A stretch of 64,000 bases of DNA from Diploptera punctata (GCA_030220185.1 JASPKZ010007527.1:372001-436000), one strand, 5' to 3'. Positions 36,755-47,763 are shown, counted from the first letter of the stretch. Notes: generated by a model from the letters alone, not told the origin. Numbers and translations are program-made.

Positions 36755-37017
36755 TTTTTATTGGAACACCCACCCCGTTGGGGTCAGGATTTTTAAACTG
36801 ACCCAGATCTTCTGGCGGCACTATGGCTCTGGGGTCGACTCAGCCTCTAACGAAAATGAGTATCAGACGCTTGTTCTGGGGTAAAGGCTGCTGTCACGCA
36901 GGGCTGACAACCCGGCTGACGTAAAGTGCCGATTGTCTAGAAAAAGTGGGAGCCTTAACCTCCTACTACCCCAAGGGCCTCCTGAGGCCTGTAGTGGGAT
37001 CACTTTACTTTACTACA
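36755..37017 (+). mobile_element. SINE-2, head-truncated
   Basis: Forward copy starting at CCGTTGGGGTCAGG, lacking the tRNA-like head, ending in CACTTTACTTTAC. With the copy at 36,345-36,640 it forms an inverted pair separated by about 115 bp. Confidence 0.8.
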
Positions 37018-37159
37018 CCCTTCGGAATAAAGAATAAGCATAAATGGAAGGTTAATGTACGGAGATATAAAATACATTGATTTACCGAGGATAGGAACGA
37101 GTGAAACTACACACATAATTAGTTACCTGGTTAAAATGATTTTCTTATTCCCATAGACA

Positions 37160-37676
37160 TAAAACTAACTAACTCACTGGCACTATCGAAGCTGTAGGTT
37201 CATGACCACGCAAACATAATCTCTTCATACACCCTTATCCTGAGGTAATGTTTTCGAATCATCTCCTGTACAATATACTTCCTTCAAATCATGGTTAATG
37301 TTATTCTCCCACCTCATTCTTGGTCTACCAAATGGTCGTTTTCCCTCTGGTTTTCCTACGAGGACTTTCCACACCCCTCTTTAACTCCCAATTCGTGCCA
37401 CATGTCCTGCCCATCGCAGTCTACGAGACTTAACACTTCTATAAAGATCACGTAGCTCACTGTTAGGTAGTCTTCTCCATTCACCTGTCTATTCATCTCT
37501 TTGGTCCAAAAATGCTCCTAACAACTTTATTCTCAAATACTCGTAAACTGTTATCCTCCCGTAAAGTAAATGTCCATGTTTCGCATCCATATAATATAAC
37601 TGGGAGAATAACAGTTTTTATATATTTCCAGTTGAATGTTTTTTGAGAGAAGTTGGGACGTCAAGAGTCTCTCAAA
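37160..37676 (-). mobile_element. LINE-A C-terminal fragment
   Basis: Minus-strand copy from the TLREDNSLRVFENKV-equivalent block to the 3' end (ACTCACTGGCAC on plus). A small deletion removes the KPDIIRT block. Frames broken. Confidence 0.75.
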
Positions 37677-37759
37677 TTAGTTCATAACGTAGAAAGAGCA
37701 ATAATTTTCTTTAAAGAATGCTTGTCTATTATTTATGTACAATAAAAATATCCTCAACT

Positions 37760-38089
37760 TATGATGATCTTGAAGAAGATTTCCGGGCTGATGGCCGTGG
37801 TCTTGAGGCTTGTAGTTCCCCGACGTAGATTGCGTCAGCATCCTCAAGGGTTGTCTTGAGACCGGCGATTTTGTCAACTACCTGCCCTATCTATACATTT
37901 ATCCGCGACGTGTATAAATAGGGCAGGTAGTCGACAAAATTGCCGGTCTCGTGACAACCCTTGAGGATGCCGGACGCAGTCTCTGGCGAAACGTCGGGGA
38001 ACTACAAGCCTCAAGACCACGGCCAACAGCCCGGAAATCTTCTACAAGATCATCATAATAACTTCGGCCGTGAAAGCCTAAGTGAATAT
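37760..38089. mobile_element. PLE-C foldback element
   Basis: 330-bp near-palindrome with a 13-bp TSD AATATCCTCAACT at 37,747-37,759 and 38,090-38,102. The arms (37,760-37,915 and 37,916-38,089) share GGGCAGGTAGTCGACAAAAT and AACAGCCCGGAAATCTTC. The right arm keeps a hammerhead-like core; the left arm has a deletion that removes the GAAA part. Likely a non-autonomous Penelope-like derivative, by comparison with PLE-B. Confidence 0.7.
37958..37998 (+). ncRNA. Hammerhead-ribozyme-like motif in PLE-C
   Basis: Order of elements: CCC (stem I, 37,958-37,960), TTGAGGA (core, C3 replaced by T), one extra base, stem II GCCGGA/TCTGGC (37,969-37,974 with 37,982-37,987, one G-T pair), GAAA at 37,988-37,991, a minimal stem III, GTC at 37,993-37,995, and GGG closing stem I. 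The C3 change and the extra base before stem II argue against strong activity. Confidence 0.4.
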
Positions 38090-38102
38090 AATATCCTCAA
38101 CT

Positions 38103-38245
38103 GTTGTCCAACTCAGGGTCGGGTTGAGGAATGAGATGCAGCCCCTATATTTATATTATTTTCACTCACCAAGAAACCCACATCGAGTGACCGAGACTCG
38201 ATCTCGGGAATCCAGCGGTGAGACGCAAGTCTATGAGCTTGCATC
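38103..38245 (-). mobile_element. SINE-5
   Basis: Minus strand: tRNA-like head (near 38,180-38,245, with GATCGAGTCTCGG) joined to the body with AACCCGACCCTGAGTTGG (38,110-38,130). It links the two SINE-5 parts seen separately at 695-760 and 1,290-1,400. Confidence 0.6.
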
Positions 38246-38625
38246 ACTATTATTTATGTATTAGCGGATAATAATATTATTATTTACCAATAAGTTGATA
38301 GAACGAATCTAGGTGACTTCGACCTATGTCATGTTTATTGCACTTTGAATGGTGTTTTTTATGGAATAAACGTAAAAATGTTAGATTTATTTAGAAATTT
38401 CTTGTGACTTGCACCGCAGGATGTAGCCAAGTCATGTTGTGACCTTGACATTGACAAATTTGTTTAATTGAACAAACATTATATAAGTTGTGTACTATTG
38501 TGTATTTTTGCTAAAAGCTCGTCTGCAGTCATTCCCAGTGCAACTGCTTTCTAGATTCATGCAAACCTTCCTCAAATATTTGTATATAAAAAATCTGCCG
38601 GCCGGCGTATGCCTGTCTTTATATA
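38246..38625. other. Unassigned AT-rich sequence
   Basis: No recognisable ORF or repeat. At 38,627-38,660 a phrase CAGAGTGTTTCTAAATTAGA resembles a transposon terminus, but its partner end is not visible. Confidence 0.3.
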
Positions 38626-38718
38626 CAGAGTGTTTCTAAATTAGACCGACAAACCATCACTTAACCGATCTGCATGAAAATTTGTACATTCGGGTTTCTC
38701 GGTACGGAGAGATTTTTT

Positions 38719-39043
38719 CTGGCGCTACAGACCTAGATGGCCCTTAGCCTAACATCCGGCTGCTGGCCTCACATCCACATGTGTCAATCACAGAGGTAGA
38801 TGATCAACCAGTGTTGGGGTGACATGTGATCAGCATGTCGGGTTCCCCAGCCGTTACAGCTGGTTTTCTCAACCTGGAGCCGCTACTTATTGTAGCTACC
38901 TAAATGCCTCATGATGCTGGGTGGGCACCGGTCACATACTGGCCGAAATACCAAGAGAAAATGTCTTCCCTCATGAAGACTCGAATTAGCGTCCCGTTGC
39001 TCTGCGCCAAGACTTCCTGCCTTAACCAGTCGGCTACGGCGCG
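38719..39043 (-). mobile_element. SINE-3
   Basis: Minus strand: begins CCGCGCCGTAGCCGACTGG (tRNA-like A box), then a degraded B box, GGTATTTCGGCCAGTATG, AGCCGCTCC-like body and an end near GGCGCCAGAAAAAA. Two further copies lie at 40,265 and 40,937. Confidence 0.8.
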
Positions 39044-39142
39044 GTACATGGAGAGTGCTTAGCACTATATAAAGGGCCTATTACACAATTTTTAAAAATG
39101 CAATAATTATGGGAAAAATACATCGTAATAAATAGTATATTA

Positions 39143-39715
39143 CGATCCGAGGTTGGGACGTGGTTTTTACAGAAGCGAAGTAATTTTTAAAAACCGAACG
39201 ATAGCGAGGTTTTTAATTTCTGAGATTCTGTAAAACACTTCACAAACGTGCGTTGTACATTAATTTTTGCGCGATGGTGTTTTCAAAATATTAAATAGTA
39301 AAATAGTAACATCTCTGTTGGAAATATTGCGTTCATTATAAACAACTGACTAATGTTAACAGTGTGGCCAATGTTTATTAGTTGAGACTACAGCAGGCCG
39401 TGACACCAATCAGTCATAACATGGCGGTAAGTACGTATTTATTGTTTTATATTGTTTCAAATAAAGTTCAGTTCATTTAAAATACAGTGATTTGTTTCGT
39501 ATAATGTATATTAACACTACATTTTGGATATTTTTTGTACATACATTGTACGTAGTATACATAGAGGGCAGTGGTTTTACTTCCCACACGAGGTTTGTAA
39601 ATATAATATTAATGTATAGTTATTTAGGTTGGCAACCCCGAAATGTAGGAAGTTGAACTTTCAATCATGGTCGCCATTGCTGTAAGTACGACAAATCGTA
39701 CAATTGCGCAAAAAA
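39143..39715 (+). mobile_element. M2 interspersed repeat
   Basis: Forward copy, about 570 bp, uninterrupted. It runs from GAGGTTGGGACGTGG to TACAATTGCGCAAAAAA and is useful as reference for the two interrupted copies. Confidence 0.7.
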
Positions 39716-39764
39716 ATCGATTTTATTTTTTTAATTTTCATCAACATACACTCACATTTAAGTG

Positions 39765-39995
39765 CGGGAAATTATATGAGGCATATGTCCACCTCCATTG
39801 TCTCCGTAGACAGTTGGTCGGTGTATGAAGTTAGGGATGACCCTTTCACAGGCATCTCTGTTGTAGACACGTTGGAGAACTGTTTGTGGTTTGTTCACTT
39901 CACATAACCCCATAAAAACAAGTCAGATGGAGTAAGGCCACAAGATCTGGGAGGCCGTTCCAAGTCGCCACGGATTGAGATCACAGACTGAGGGA
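39765..39995 (-). pseudogene. Mariner-like transposase scrap
   Basis: Minus strand reads RPPRSCGLTPSDLFLWGYVK then a stop, recognisably the last catalytic-Asp block of mariner-type transposases (usual form PPRSPDLTPCDFFLWGY; the catalytic Asp position is changed to G). Related to the block in the element at 50,400-50,951. No terminal repeats found. Confidence 0.6.
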
Positions 39996-40049
39996 GTATT
40001 GTCTCGCGGGATGTGTGACAGGTGTTTGGACAATTAGAAAGTTAAACTT

Positions 40050-40155
40050 CCCACCATTTTAGACAATCAGCAGGTTGTGTCAGCCCGATGCGTTACTGTC
40101 GTCTTTGCCTCCAGAGCATGCTTCTGGTACCCATTTCCATCACAGGCTCAGTGAA
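40050..40155 (-). mobile_element. SINE-2 body fragment
   Basis: Diverged match to the SINE-2 body (TTTAGACAATCAGCAGG, TCTGGTACCCATTTCC). Head absent. Confidence 0.55.
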
Positions 40156-40264
40156 TGGCGTTGTGCATCAACCGGCTATGCGCCATTATGCAAGTTCCGA
40201 GAAAAAAAACGTTTAAAGTTTAAGTCAGTCCTGACAATTTATTGTAGCGCCAAACTAATAATGT

Positions 40265-40525
40265 CCCGCGCCATAGCCGAGTGGTTAACGCAAGATATCT
40301 TGGCGCAGAGCTACGGGACTTGCGCTGGTTCTCATGGTATTTCGGCCAGTATGGGACCGGTGCCCACCCAGCATCGTGAGACATTCGGGTAGCTAAAATA
40401 AGTAGTGGCTCCAGGTTGAGAACATCAGTTATAACGGCTGGGTGACCCGACATGCTGGTGGATGTGAGGCCAGCAGACGGATAATAGGCCAAAGGCTTTC
40501 TAGGCCTGTCGCGCTTGGAGTTTTT
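40265..40525 (+). mobile_element. SINE-3
   Basis: Forward copy with head CCCGCGCCATAGCCGAGTGG and TTGGCGCAGAGCTACGGG, and a body shortened by an internal deletion between GGTGGATGTGAGG and the end at GCGCTTGGAG. Confidence 0.8.
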
Positions 40526-40923
40526 TTCTTTCAAAATGACAATACTGAACGTTGCAAGTTATTTTCCATGTTTGACAATTATGCATCAACAATCGAAGAG
40601 TGGGAATATTTGGCGCTTACCTGCATGATGTAAAATTTATATTAGCATTTATGAAGATCTGGTTTCATAGCCGTTTGTTGCAAAACATAGAATCTCTGAT
40701 AGGACTGATGGTGTTTACATAATAAGGTTATACTTAAAGATTTGGTGCTAAAAGTGTGCGTACTCTTACTTCATGTGACAGTGCAACAGATGACATCAAT
40801 TTTTTAATGGCGCTTAGCCGGTTGATGCGTAACACGTGCAATTGTAAGTTAATCACACAAATGTATACTATATTAAACAGCAATGCACTTTTTTTTAACT
40901 TCTCGACTGTTAAAAGAACTTCT
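40526..40923. other. Unassigned sequence
   Basis: AT-rich spacer between two SINE-3 copies, no gene recognised. Confidence 0.3.
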
Positions 40924-40936
40924 ATTAAAATCAGAG

Positions 40937-41248
40937 TCCCGCGCCGTAGCCTTGCGCCTTGGCGCAGGGCTACGGGTTCGAGTCTCCATGGGGGAAGACA
41001 TTTTCTCATGGTATTTCGGCCAGTATGGGTCCGGTGCCCACCCAACATCGTGATGCATTTGGGTAGCTACAATAAGTAGCTGTTCCAGGTTGAGAAAACC
41101 AGCTATAACGGCTGGGGGACTCGACACGGTGGCCACATGTCACCCCTACACTGGCTGATTATCATCTACCTCTGTGATTAACACATGTGGATGTGAGGCC
41201 AGCAGCCGGCTGGGTAGGCTAAAGGCCAGTCGCGCCAGGAGTTTTTTT
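40937..41248 (+). mobile_element. SINE-3 with perfect TSD
   Basis: 312-bp forward copy flanked by a perfect 13-bp duplication ATTAAAATCAGAG (40,924-40,936 and 41,249-41,261). Head CCCGCGCCGTAGCC with part of the A-box region deleted, B-box-like GGGTTCGAGTCTCC, 3' end GGAGTTTTTTT. Length and TSD define the element. Confidence 0.88.
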
Positions 41249-41261
41249 ATTAAAATCAGAG

Positions 41262-41684
41262 CAAAATAACATATTTTAATGCCCCGGGTTCTCCTTTTTT
41301 TTAATAACATAGAAATAAGAAATGCAATACAAGTATTGTGCTGGCGTTGAAGGGTGGTAGGAGATCACGTTATGCGGAACTAAGTTACAAGTTTATTGTG
41401 TTGGTATTAAAATGCAGTCAGTTACACGAAGTCACGAAACTGCACTTTTCAGTTCATAAAAAACTAGATATAAAAGCTCGCCTCCCCTAGCTTTATTACT
41501 TAATAATTGCCCACACACCGGCGTCCTGCTGTGAGGTCTGTCCTCAGATAAACCTCTTGTTTCGTAATTATTTTTATCTGTTTCCCAAAGACTCCTCTTC
41601 GCAAATTGCCCTCAGTAATATTCAAACCACTTTATAACAGTTACACTTAATGTTCTTCTTCTCCTGTTTTAGGCCAACGGACAT
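41262..41684. other. Unassigned sequence
   Basis: No ORF or repeat match recognised. Confidence 0.3.
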
Positions 41685-41782
41685 TTATGATAAGTAACGC
41701 CACGAGTGATTTCTAATTTATCCAGAGGAATTGGAAATCAAGAGTGGCATTTGTTAGGACTATTTAACGAATAAAATTTACC
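41685..41782 (+). mobile_element. M1 fragment
   Basis: Left end of M1 (GATAAGTAACGCCACGAGTG to GGCATTTGTTAGGACTATTT) with most of the internal hairpin deleted. Confidence 0.65.
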
Positions 41783-41798
41783 ATATTATGATGCAAGG

Positions 41799-42202
41799 GT
41801 CCACCGCTGTGGTCTCGGGGTAGCTTGCTGCCTTGTCACGCAGCGGGCCCGGGTTCGATCCCCGGTCGGGACAGTTTTTCTGGGTGAGGTTTTTATCGGG
41901 GTTTTTCCTCACATGTAAGATAAATGTCAGGAAAACTTTGATGCCCAAACGGTCCCCGAAATCATATGGCCATCGCAATCATCATCATTCATATCATCTT
42001 AGATTAAGCTTAGGATTAGGGACTCTCCTGGCGCACCACTATCATCATCATCATCACTCAGCATATCATCGGGGCAACGTAACCCCGCCGTCCAGGCGCC
42101 CCAACCTCAGTAGTGGGTTACAAGTACGCCATGCCAGGAGAGAAACCGGGAATGTCGAAAAGATAAACCTGGGGCATTTGAAAAAAAAAAAATAATAATA
42201 AA
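41799..42202 (+). mobile_element. SINE-1 (body type 2), full length, with TSD
   Basis: 404-bp forward copy with the clearest head: GTCCACCGCTGTGGTCTCGG, B box GGGTTCGATCCCC, core, then type-2 body (GGCGCCCCAACCTCAG) and a tail of A12 plus AAT repeats. A perfect 16-bp duplication ATATTATGATGCAAGG lies at 41,783-41,798 and 42,203-42,218. Confidence 0.92.
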
Positions 42203-42218
42203 ATATTATGATGCAAGG

Positions 42219-43512
42219 CTACAGAAGCGAGGAAAAATGTTTAAAAACCGAGCTAAAGCGACGTTTTTAATTTCCGAGATTCTGTAAAACACTTCACAAA
42301 CATGCGTTGTACATTATTTTTTGCACGATGGTGTTTTCAAAATAATAAATGATAGTAAAATAATAACATCTTTGTTGGAAATATTTGCGTTCATTATAAA
42401 CAACTGACTAACGTTAACAGTGTGGCCAATGTTTATTAGTTGAAACAACAGGAGGCCTTGAGAACAATTATTGATAACATGGCCGCTAGTACGTATTTAT
42501 TGTTTTATATTGTTTCAAATAAAGTTCAGTTCATTTAAAATACAGTGATTTATTTCGTATAATGTATATTAACACTATATTTTGGATATTTTTTGTATAC
42601 ATCATTTACGTAGTATACATAAAGGGCAGTGGTTTTACTTCCCGCACGTGGGTGTAAATGTAATATTACTTACTCACTGGCACCATCGAACCCGTAGGTT
42701 CATGGCCGTGCGGACATAAGCTCTCCATACATCCCTATCCTGAGCTAATGCTTTCCAATCATTCCCTGTATAATCTACTTCCCTCAAATCATAGATAGTG
42801 TTGTTCTCCCACCTCATTCTTGGTCTACCAACTGGGCGTTTTCCTTCTGGCTTTCCTACAAGAAGCTTCCATGCACGTCTTTCATTCCCCATACGTGCAA
42901 CATGCCCTGCCCATCGCAGTCTACGAGACTTAACTGTTCTTATTATATCTGGCTTCCTATAAAGACCATGTAGTTCATTGTTATGTAGTCTTCTTCATTC
43001 ACCTGTCTGTTCATCTCTCTTTGGTTCAAAAATTTTCCTAAGAACTTTATTCTCAAATACTCGTAATCTCCTTTCCTCCCTTAAAGTAAGAGTCCATGTT
43101 TCGCACCCATATAATATAACTGGTAGAATAATAGTTTTATATATTTTCAGCTTAACGTTTTTTGAAAGAAGTTGGGACATCAAAAGTCTCTGCAATGCAT
43201 AATAGCACGCATTTCCAGAATTGAGCCTATGTTTAATTTCTTTGTGCATCTCATTCCTGTTTGTGATTATTGTTCCTAGGTATTTGAATTCAGCCACTTC
43301 CTCAAAATTTTTCTCATTTGTCATTAGCTGTCCATTTCCATTATATAATGTATTTCTACGTGTGGCCACATATTTAGTTTTACTGATATTTACTTAATGT
43401 AATATTACAGTATAGTTATTTAGGTTGGCAACCCCGAAATGTAGGAAGTTGAACTTTCAATCATGGTCGCCATTGCTTTATGTACAACAAAACGCACTAT
43501 CGCGCAAAAATT
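42219..43512 (+). mobile_element. M2 repeat interrupted by LINE-A
   Basis: M2 sequence at 42,219-42,669 continues at 43,409-43,512 (GTATAGTTATTTAGGTTGGC). Excising the LINE and one TSD restores the order of the uninterrupted copy at 39,143-39,715. Confidence 0.75.
42670..43395 (-). pseudogene. LINE-A insertion with 13-bp TSD
   Basis: 726-bp 5'-truncated LINE-A on the minus strand: EFKYLGTIITNRNEMHKEIK, ILYGCETWTL, a stop after RDEQTGE, then LLVGKPEGKRPVGRPRMRW to AMNLRVR. The 3' end is GTGCCAGTGAGTAA. Perfect duplication AATGTAATATTAC at 42,657-42,669 and 43,396-43,408. Defines the exact 3' terminus of the family. Confidence 0.9.
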
Positions 43513-44032
43513 TATTCACTCACAAATCATAATTTAAATATAGTTATTTTAAAAAATATATACGTAGGCCCTAAACGGCGATGTTTATCAACAGATGAGA
43601 AATGTTTGGTTATGTTTCATTTGTTCATCACTGCAGCTTCATCATACTATTTATTGCCAAATAGGATCGCAGTATTTTAAGAATACACCCTAGTGGAGAA
43701 AAAATTAAACACATCAAACTGTATATTATAACCAACATTATAGGTTATTAATTATTTTTTTCGGAAACAACTCAGTAAATTCAGTATTTAAAAACACAAT
43801 TATTGAACACACAATTATCAAATGTGTAGTTCGAAGGAATCTGTTCGTTATTTGCTGTATTTGTTAGAAAGTCAGTCACTGCAAAATAATGCTCTGACCT
43901 GTTCAGAATATTAAAAAGGAGGAACTTTCTTTATTTCGGTAATCAAAATTCGATAATTATCGAGGTGAAACACGACTAGCATTGGTTGTAAAACAAAGTT
44001 CTTTGAAATGCGATTGGTCATTGACTCCCATT
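43512..44032 (+). mobile_element. M1 interspersed repeat, long form
   Basis: Shares with 62,104-62,818 the stretches ATGTTTCATTTGTTCATCAC, TTATTGCCAAAT and GATTGGTCATTGACTCCCAT. The hairpin end is missing and the left edge abuts M2. Confidence 0.65.
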
Positions 44033-44039
44033 TGTCACT

Positions 44040-44395
44040 GGACTCTCCGAAACGACTGGATCGATTTGGATGATTTTTTTTTGTATCTGACCCATTAGGT
44101 GTAGGAGTTCACCTGAAGTGAGACTTTAAAAATCGCTCTACCTGTCAAAATTTTCTATGTTTCACAACGAAACTCAGTATATCCTATTTAAATAAACCGA
44201 GGTAGGTATCATAAAAAAATGAGTGAAATACGGCAATTAGAAGTGGAGGTTTACTTGAAATCCAAAATTAAAAATGAATAGAAACCGCCATGTTTGGTTC
44301 GTGTCAGCGTATATCATACAATTTAATTAACCTTTAATATTTCATTTATTTAGGCGTAGCGACGCACGCCGGGTGTTAGCAAGTAATAAATTAAT
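44040..44395 (+). repeat. R1 dispersed repeat
   Basis: Matches 60,166-60,535 (ACTGGA..GATTT, CCATTAGGTGTAGGAGTTC, ACGCACGCCGGGTG-like end). Non-coding. Confidence 0.6.
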
Positions 44396-44667
44396 TTCTT
44401 ACTTAGGCTTCTGTGTTACTGTTTCTGTGCAATTTTGGAAAGTAGTGACAAGTGTAAGTAGATACCAAGTGTGTAGATAATATGACACCATTGTTATAAA
44501 ATGTGTGACGTCAATAACTGGCTCAAGGACACACCGTGTGCCTTTTGTGAATTAAAACAGTGTGGCTTGTCTATCAAGTCATTCCCTGGTTATTTCCATT
44601 CACAGCCTTATCTTATACTCTTCATTTTTTCGGTCTTCCAAGGTAATATCTATGTGGATAAAAGTCA

Positions 44668-45506
44668 CTAACTCAATGGCACTATCGAACCCATAGGTTC
44701 TTGGCTGCGCGGACATAAGCTCTCCATACATCCCTATCCTTAGCTAATGTTTTCCAATCATCCCCTGTATAATCTACTTCCCACAAATCATTGTTAATGT
44801 TATTCTCCCACCTCATTCTTGGTCTACCAACTGGACGTTTTTCCCTCTGGTTTTCCTACAATAAGCTTACATGCACGTCTTTCATTCGCCATTCGTGCCA
44901 CATGTCCTGTTCATCGCAGTCTATGACACTTAACTGTTCTTATTATATCTGGCTTCTTATAAAGACCATGTAGTTCATTGTTATGCAGTCTTCTCCATTC
45001 ATCTGTCTGTTCATCTCTCTTTGGTCCTAAGAACTTTATTCTCAAATACTTGTAATCTCCTTTCCTCCCTTAAAGTATGAGTCCATGTTTCACATCCATA
45101 TAATATCCATCCATAGTAATTCTGCCCAAGGGCAGGTCCTTCACTGCAATTATAGCATTTTCATGCTATGCTTGCAGCTTTACTAGGGAATTGTAGGTGT
45201 GGTAGCTTCCCGTTGTTTTCCACAGCGGTGAAGGATGATGATGATGATGATGATAAGGATGAAGATGTTGATGATGGCCATATGATTTCCGGGACCGTTT
45301 GGGCCTTAAAGTTTTCCTGACATTCGTCTTACAGATGAGGAAAACCCCCGATAAAAACCTCACCCAGAAGAACTGCCCCGACCGGGGATCGAACCCGGGC
45401 CCGCTGCATGAAAAGGCAGCACGCTACCCAGAGACCACGGCGGTGGACCCATATAATATAGCTGGTAGAATAATAGTTTTATACATTTTCAGTTTAATGC
45501 AAACAA
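44668..45506 (-). mobile_element. LINE-A split by SINE-1
   Basis: LINE-A C-terminal region at 44,668-45,106 resumes at 45,460-45,506 (ATAGCTGGTAGAATAATAG). Frames are broken by several indels. Confidence 0.8.
45107..45448 (-). mobile_element. SINE-1 (body type 1) nested in LINE-A
   Basis: 342-bp minus-strand copy with perfect 11-bp duplication CCATATAATAT at 45,096-45,106 and 45,449-45,459. Starts GTCCACCGCCGTGGTCTC and ends ATTACTATGGATGG, giving the exact limits of the type-1 element. Confidence 0.92.
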
Positions 45507-45867
45507 TTGTTATTGTATGTATAATTTAACGTGGTGAAGTGGAAGAGAACACCTTACTGTCTTAACTCCATCAGGTAAAATAAATAAATGAGCAGATGGT
45601 TTAATGAGGTTCAAGACACGTTATGTCGCTTTACAATCACACATTGTATGCATAATGAACTTTCTTCTGGAATCTAGCGTCGCGTCGCAAGGGTGTAAAC
45701 ACTTGCAGGAATGCAAACACACCAGATAATAACATTATCAAGTAGCGCGTGCAACATTGTTACAAGAAACACTCCGTCATTCAGCCAAGTACTTATTTTT
45801 AGCCCCAAGTGTGACATTGTAACTATCGTTTTTACTCACACAAAGAAATACATTATGTAATGAATAA

Positions 45868-47241
45868 GTAACACTAAGAATTTGGGACTGGAAGTAAACA
45901 TAAATAAAACTAAATGCATGTTCACATAGAAATACATTATATAATGGAAATGGACAGCTAATGACAAATGAGGGAGGTTTTTGAAGAAGTGGCTGAATTC
46001 AAATACATAGGAACAATAATCACAAACAGGAATGCACAAGGAAATTAAACATAGGCTTAATTCTGGAAATTAATGCTATTAGGCCTATGTATTACAACAA
46101 CGCTTGTCTCAGCTTATCTCAAAAAAAAAAAATTAAACTGAAAATATATAAAACTGGTATTCTCCCAGTTATAACATCATCATCATCATCATAGCACATT
46201 CACGAATTTAGGCCATTTGTTGACCTGTTTCGGCCTCAAGAGAAACACCATCCAAAAGTCTTTTGAGTGGACGTCCTGGTCTTCTTCTTCCTCCCTGCAG
46301 GTTGTTAGCTTAACATTTGTTATGGTATCCTGTGATCGTCCATTCGATGAACATGTTTGCATCCCATCTTGACTTATAATTAGGAATTGTTGTTTTCTAA
46401 AGTTTCCATGTGTAATTCTTATAAGATGTAATTTATTTATTTATTTTTGTGATCTAATAGTGTGTATCCTGCAGTCCTCCCGAAGATATCTCATTTCAGC
46501 AGATCTAAGTCTCTGTACATCCTTCTGTTTCTTAAATGTCCATATTTCGCTACCATACAAAAGAACTTGGAAGAGCCAGTGTTTTAAACACTTTTAGTCT
46601 TGAATGTTTTTGGACGAACTATGGCTTGAAGATAGAATTTATTAACCCTAAAATCCTTAAAAATGTTGATATTTTTGCATTTACATCCTTTTCTTCTTCA
46701 TATGAGATATTACATCGTAGATATGTAAAATTATTCACCTGCTCCAAAATTATATTGTCAAGTACAATTTTACTTCTGACAGGATCTACACCTTGAAATG
46801 CCATATTTTTTTGTTTTCTCCATAGATATCTTCAATGCATATTGTTCTGTAATTTTGTTAAGTTCATACAGACCTTTCTGCAGATTATCTTCTGAATTTG
46901 CAATTATTATTTGGTAATCTACAAACAATAAGGCGTTTAAATTTTGTATATTCTGATATTCTTATTCCAAGTTTATATTTCTTGTTCCAACAACATGTTA
47001 CTCTTCGTTAATATAAATCGCAGAGAGTTGGGGATAGGGTGGCAGTTATATTATATGGATGTGAAACATTGACTCTTACTTTAAGAGAGGAGAAAAGATT
47101 ATAACTATTTGAGAATAAAGTTCTTAGGAAAAGTTTTGGACCAAAGAGGGATGAACAGACAGGCGAATACATAACAGTGAACTACATGGTCTTTATAGGA
47201 AACCAGATATAACAAGAACAGTTAAGTCTCGTAGACTGCTA
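45868..47241 (+). pseudogene. LINE-A split by LINE-B
   Basis: Forward LINE-A: KNLGLEVNINKTKCMFT-equivalent at 45,870-45,930, FKYIGTIIT block, then TGILPVI, interrupted at 46,173. It resumes at 47,051 with LYGCETLTLTL-equivalent and ends near 47,241 at the SRRL block. Multiple frameshifts. Confidence 0.8.
46174..47042 (-). pseudogene. LINE-B insertion (longest copy) with 8-bp TSD
   Basis: 869-bp minus-strand LINE-B with (ATG)n tail at 46,174-46,193 and duplication CAGTTATA at 46,166-46,173 and 47,043-47,050. Includes the segment VDPVRSKIVLDNIILEQVNN to NSIFKP (46,619-46,804) upstream of the LLYGSE-like block, thus more of the connector than other copies. Frames broken. Confidence 0.85.
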
Positions 47242-47443
47242 TGGCGGTGGCGTGAATATGGAACCGTCTTAAATTTCAGATCCAACAATAAAAAAGTAAA
47301 CAAGTGGAAATATATTAATAAATAAGTAATTATTCCTGCAATAACACAGTTTAACCTCTCACCTTACAAGTACTTTTATGTGCCAGACATCACCCGGACT
47401 TTACAGTGACATGACCTGTCGGGAGAGCAGCGGATCACACGCG
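47242..47443. other. Short unassigned spacer
   Basis: Between LINE-A and SINE-2, no feature seen. Confidence 0.3.
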
Positions 47444-47457
47444 TACTTTTATTGACC

Positions 47458-47749
47458 GTAGCGTAGTGGTTAAGGCACTGAGCTACAAGCCGGAGGGTCG
47501 AGGGTTCAAGTCCCGTTGGGGTGAGGATTTTTAAACTGACCCAAACCTTTGGCGGCACTATGGCCCTGGGGTCGACTCAGCCTCTAACGGAAATGAGTAC
47601 CAGACGCTTGTTCTGGGGGTAAAGGCGGCCGTCACGCAGGGCTCACAACTCGGCTGACAAAGTGCCGATTGTCTAGAAAATGTGGGAGCCTTAACCTCCT
47701 ACTACCCCAAGGGCCTCCGGGCCTGTTGTGGGATCACTTTACTTTACTT
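47458..47749 (+). mobile_element. SINE-2 with (TTTAC)n tail and TSD
   Basis: 292-bp forward copy: A-box GTAGTGGTTAAGG, B-box GGGTTCAAGTCCC, body, and tail CACTTTACTTTACTT. Perfect 14-bp duplication TACTTTTATTGACC at 47,444-47,457 and 47,750-47,763. Confidence 0.9.
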
Positions 47750-47763
47750 TACTTTTATTGACC

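Noticed and set aside
41799..41875. tRNA gene
   Set aside because: A and B boxes are present, but the sequence is the head of a dispersed SINE with TSD and poly-A tail, without a clean cloverleaf; the same holds for SINE-2 to SINE-5 heads.
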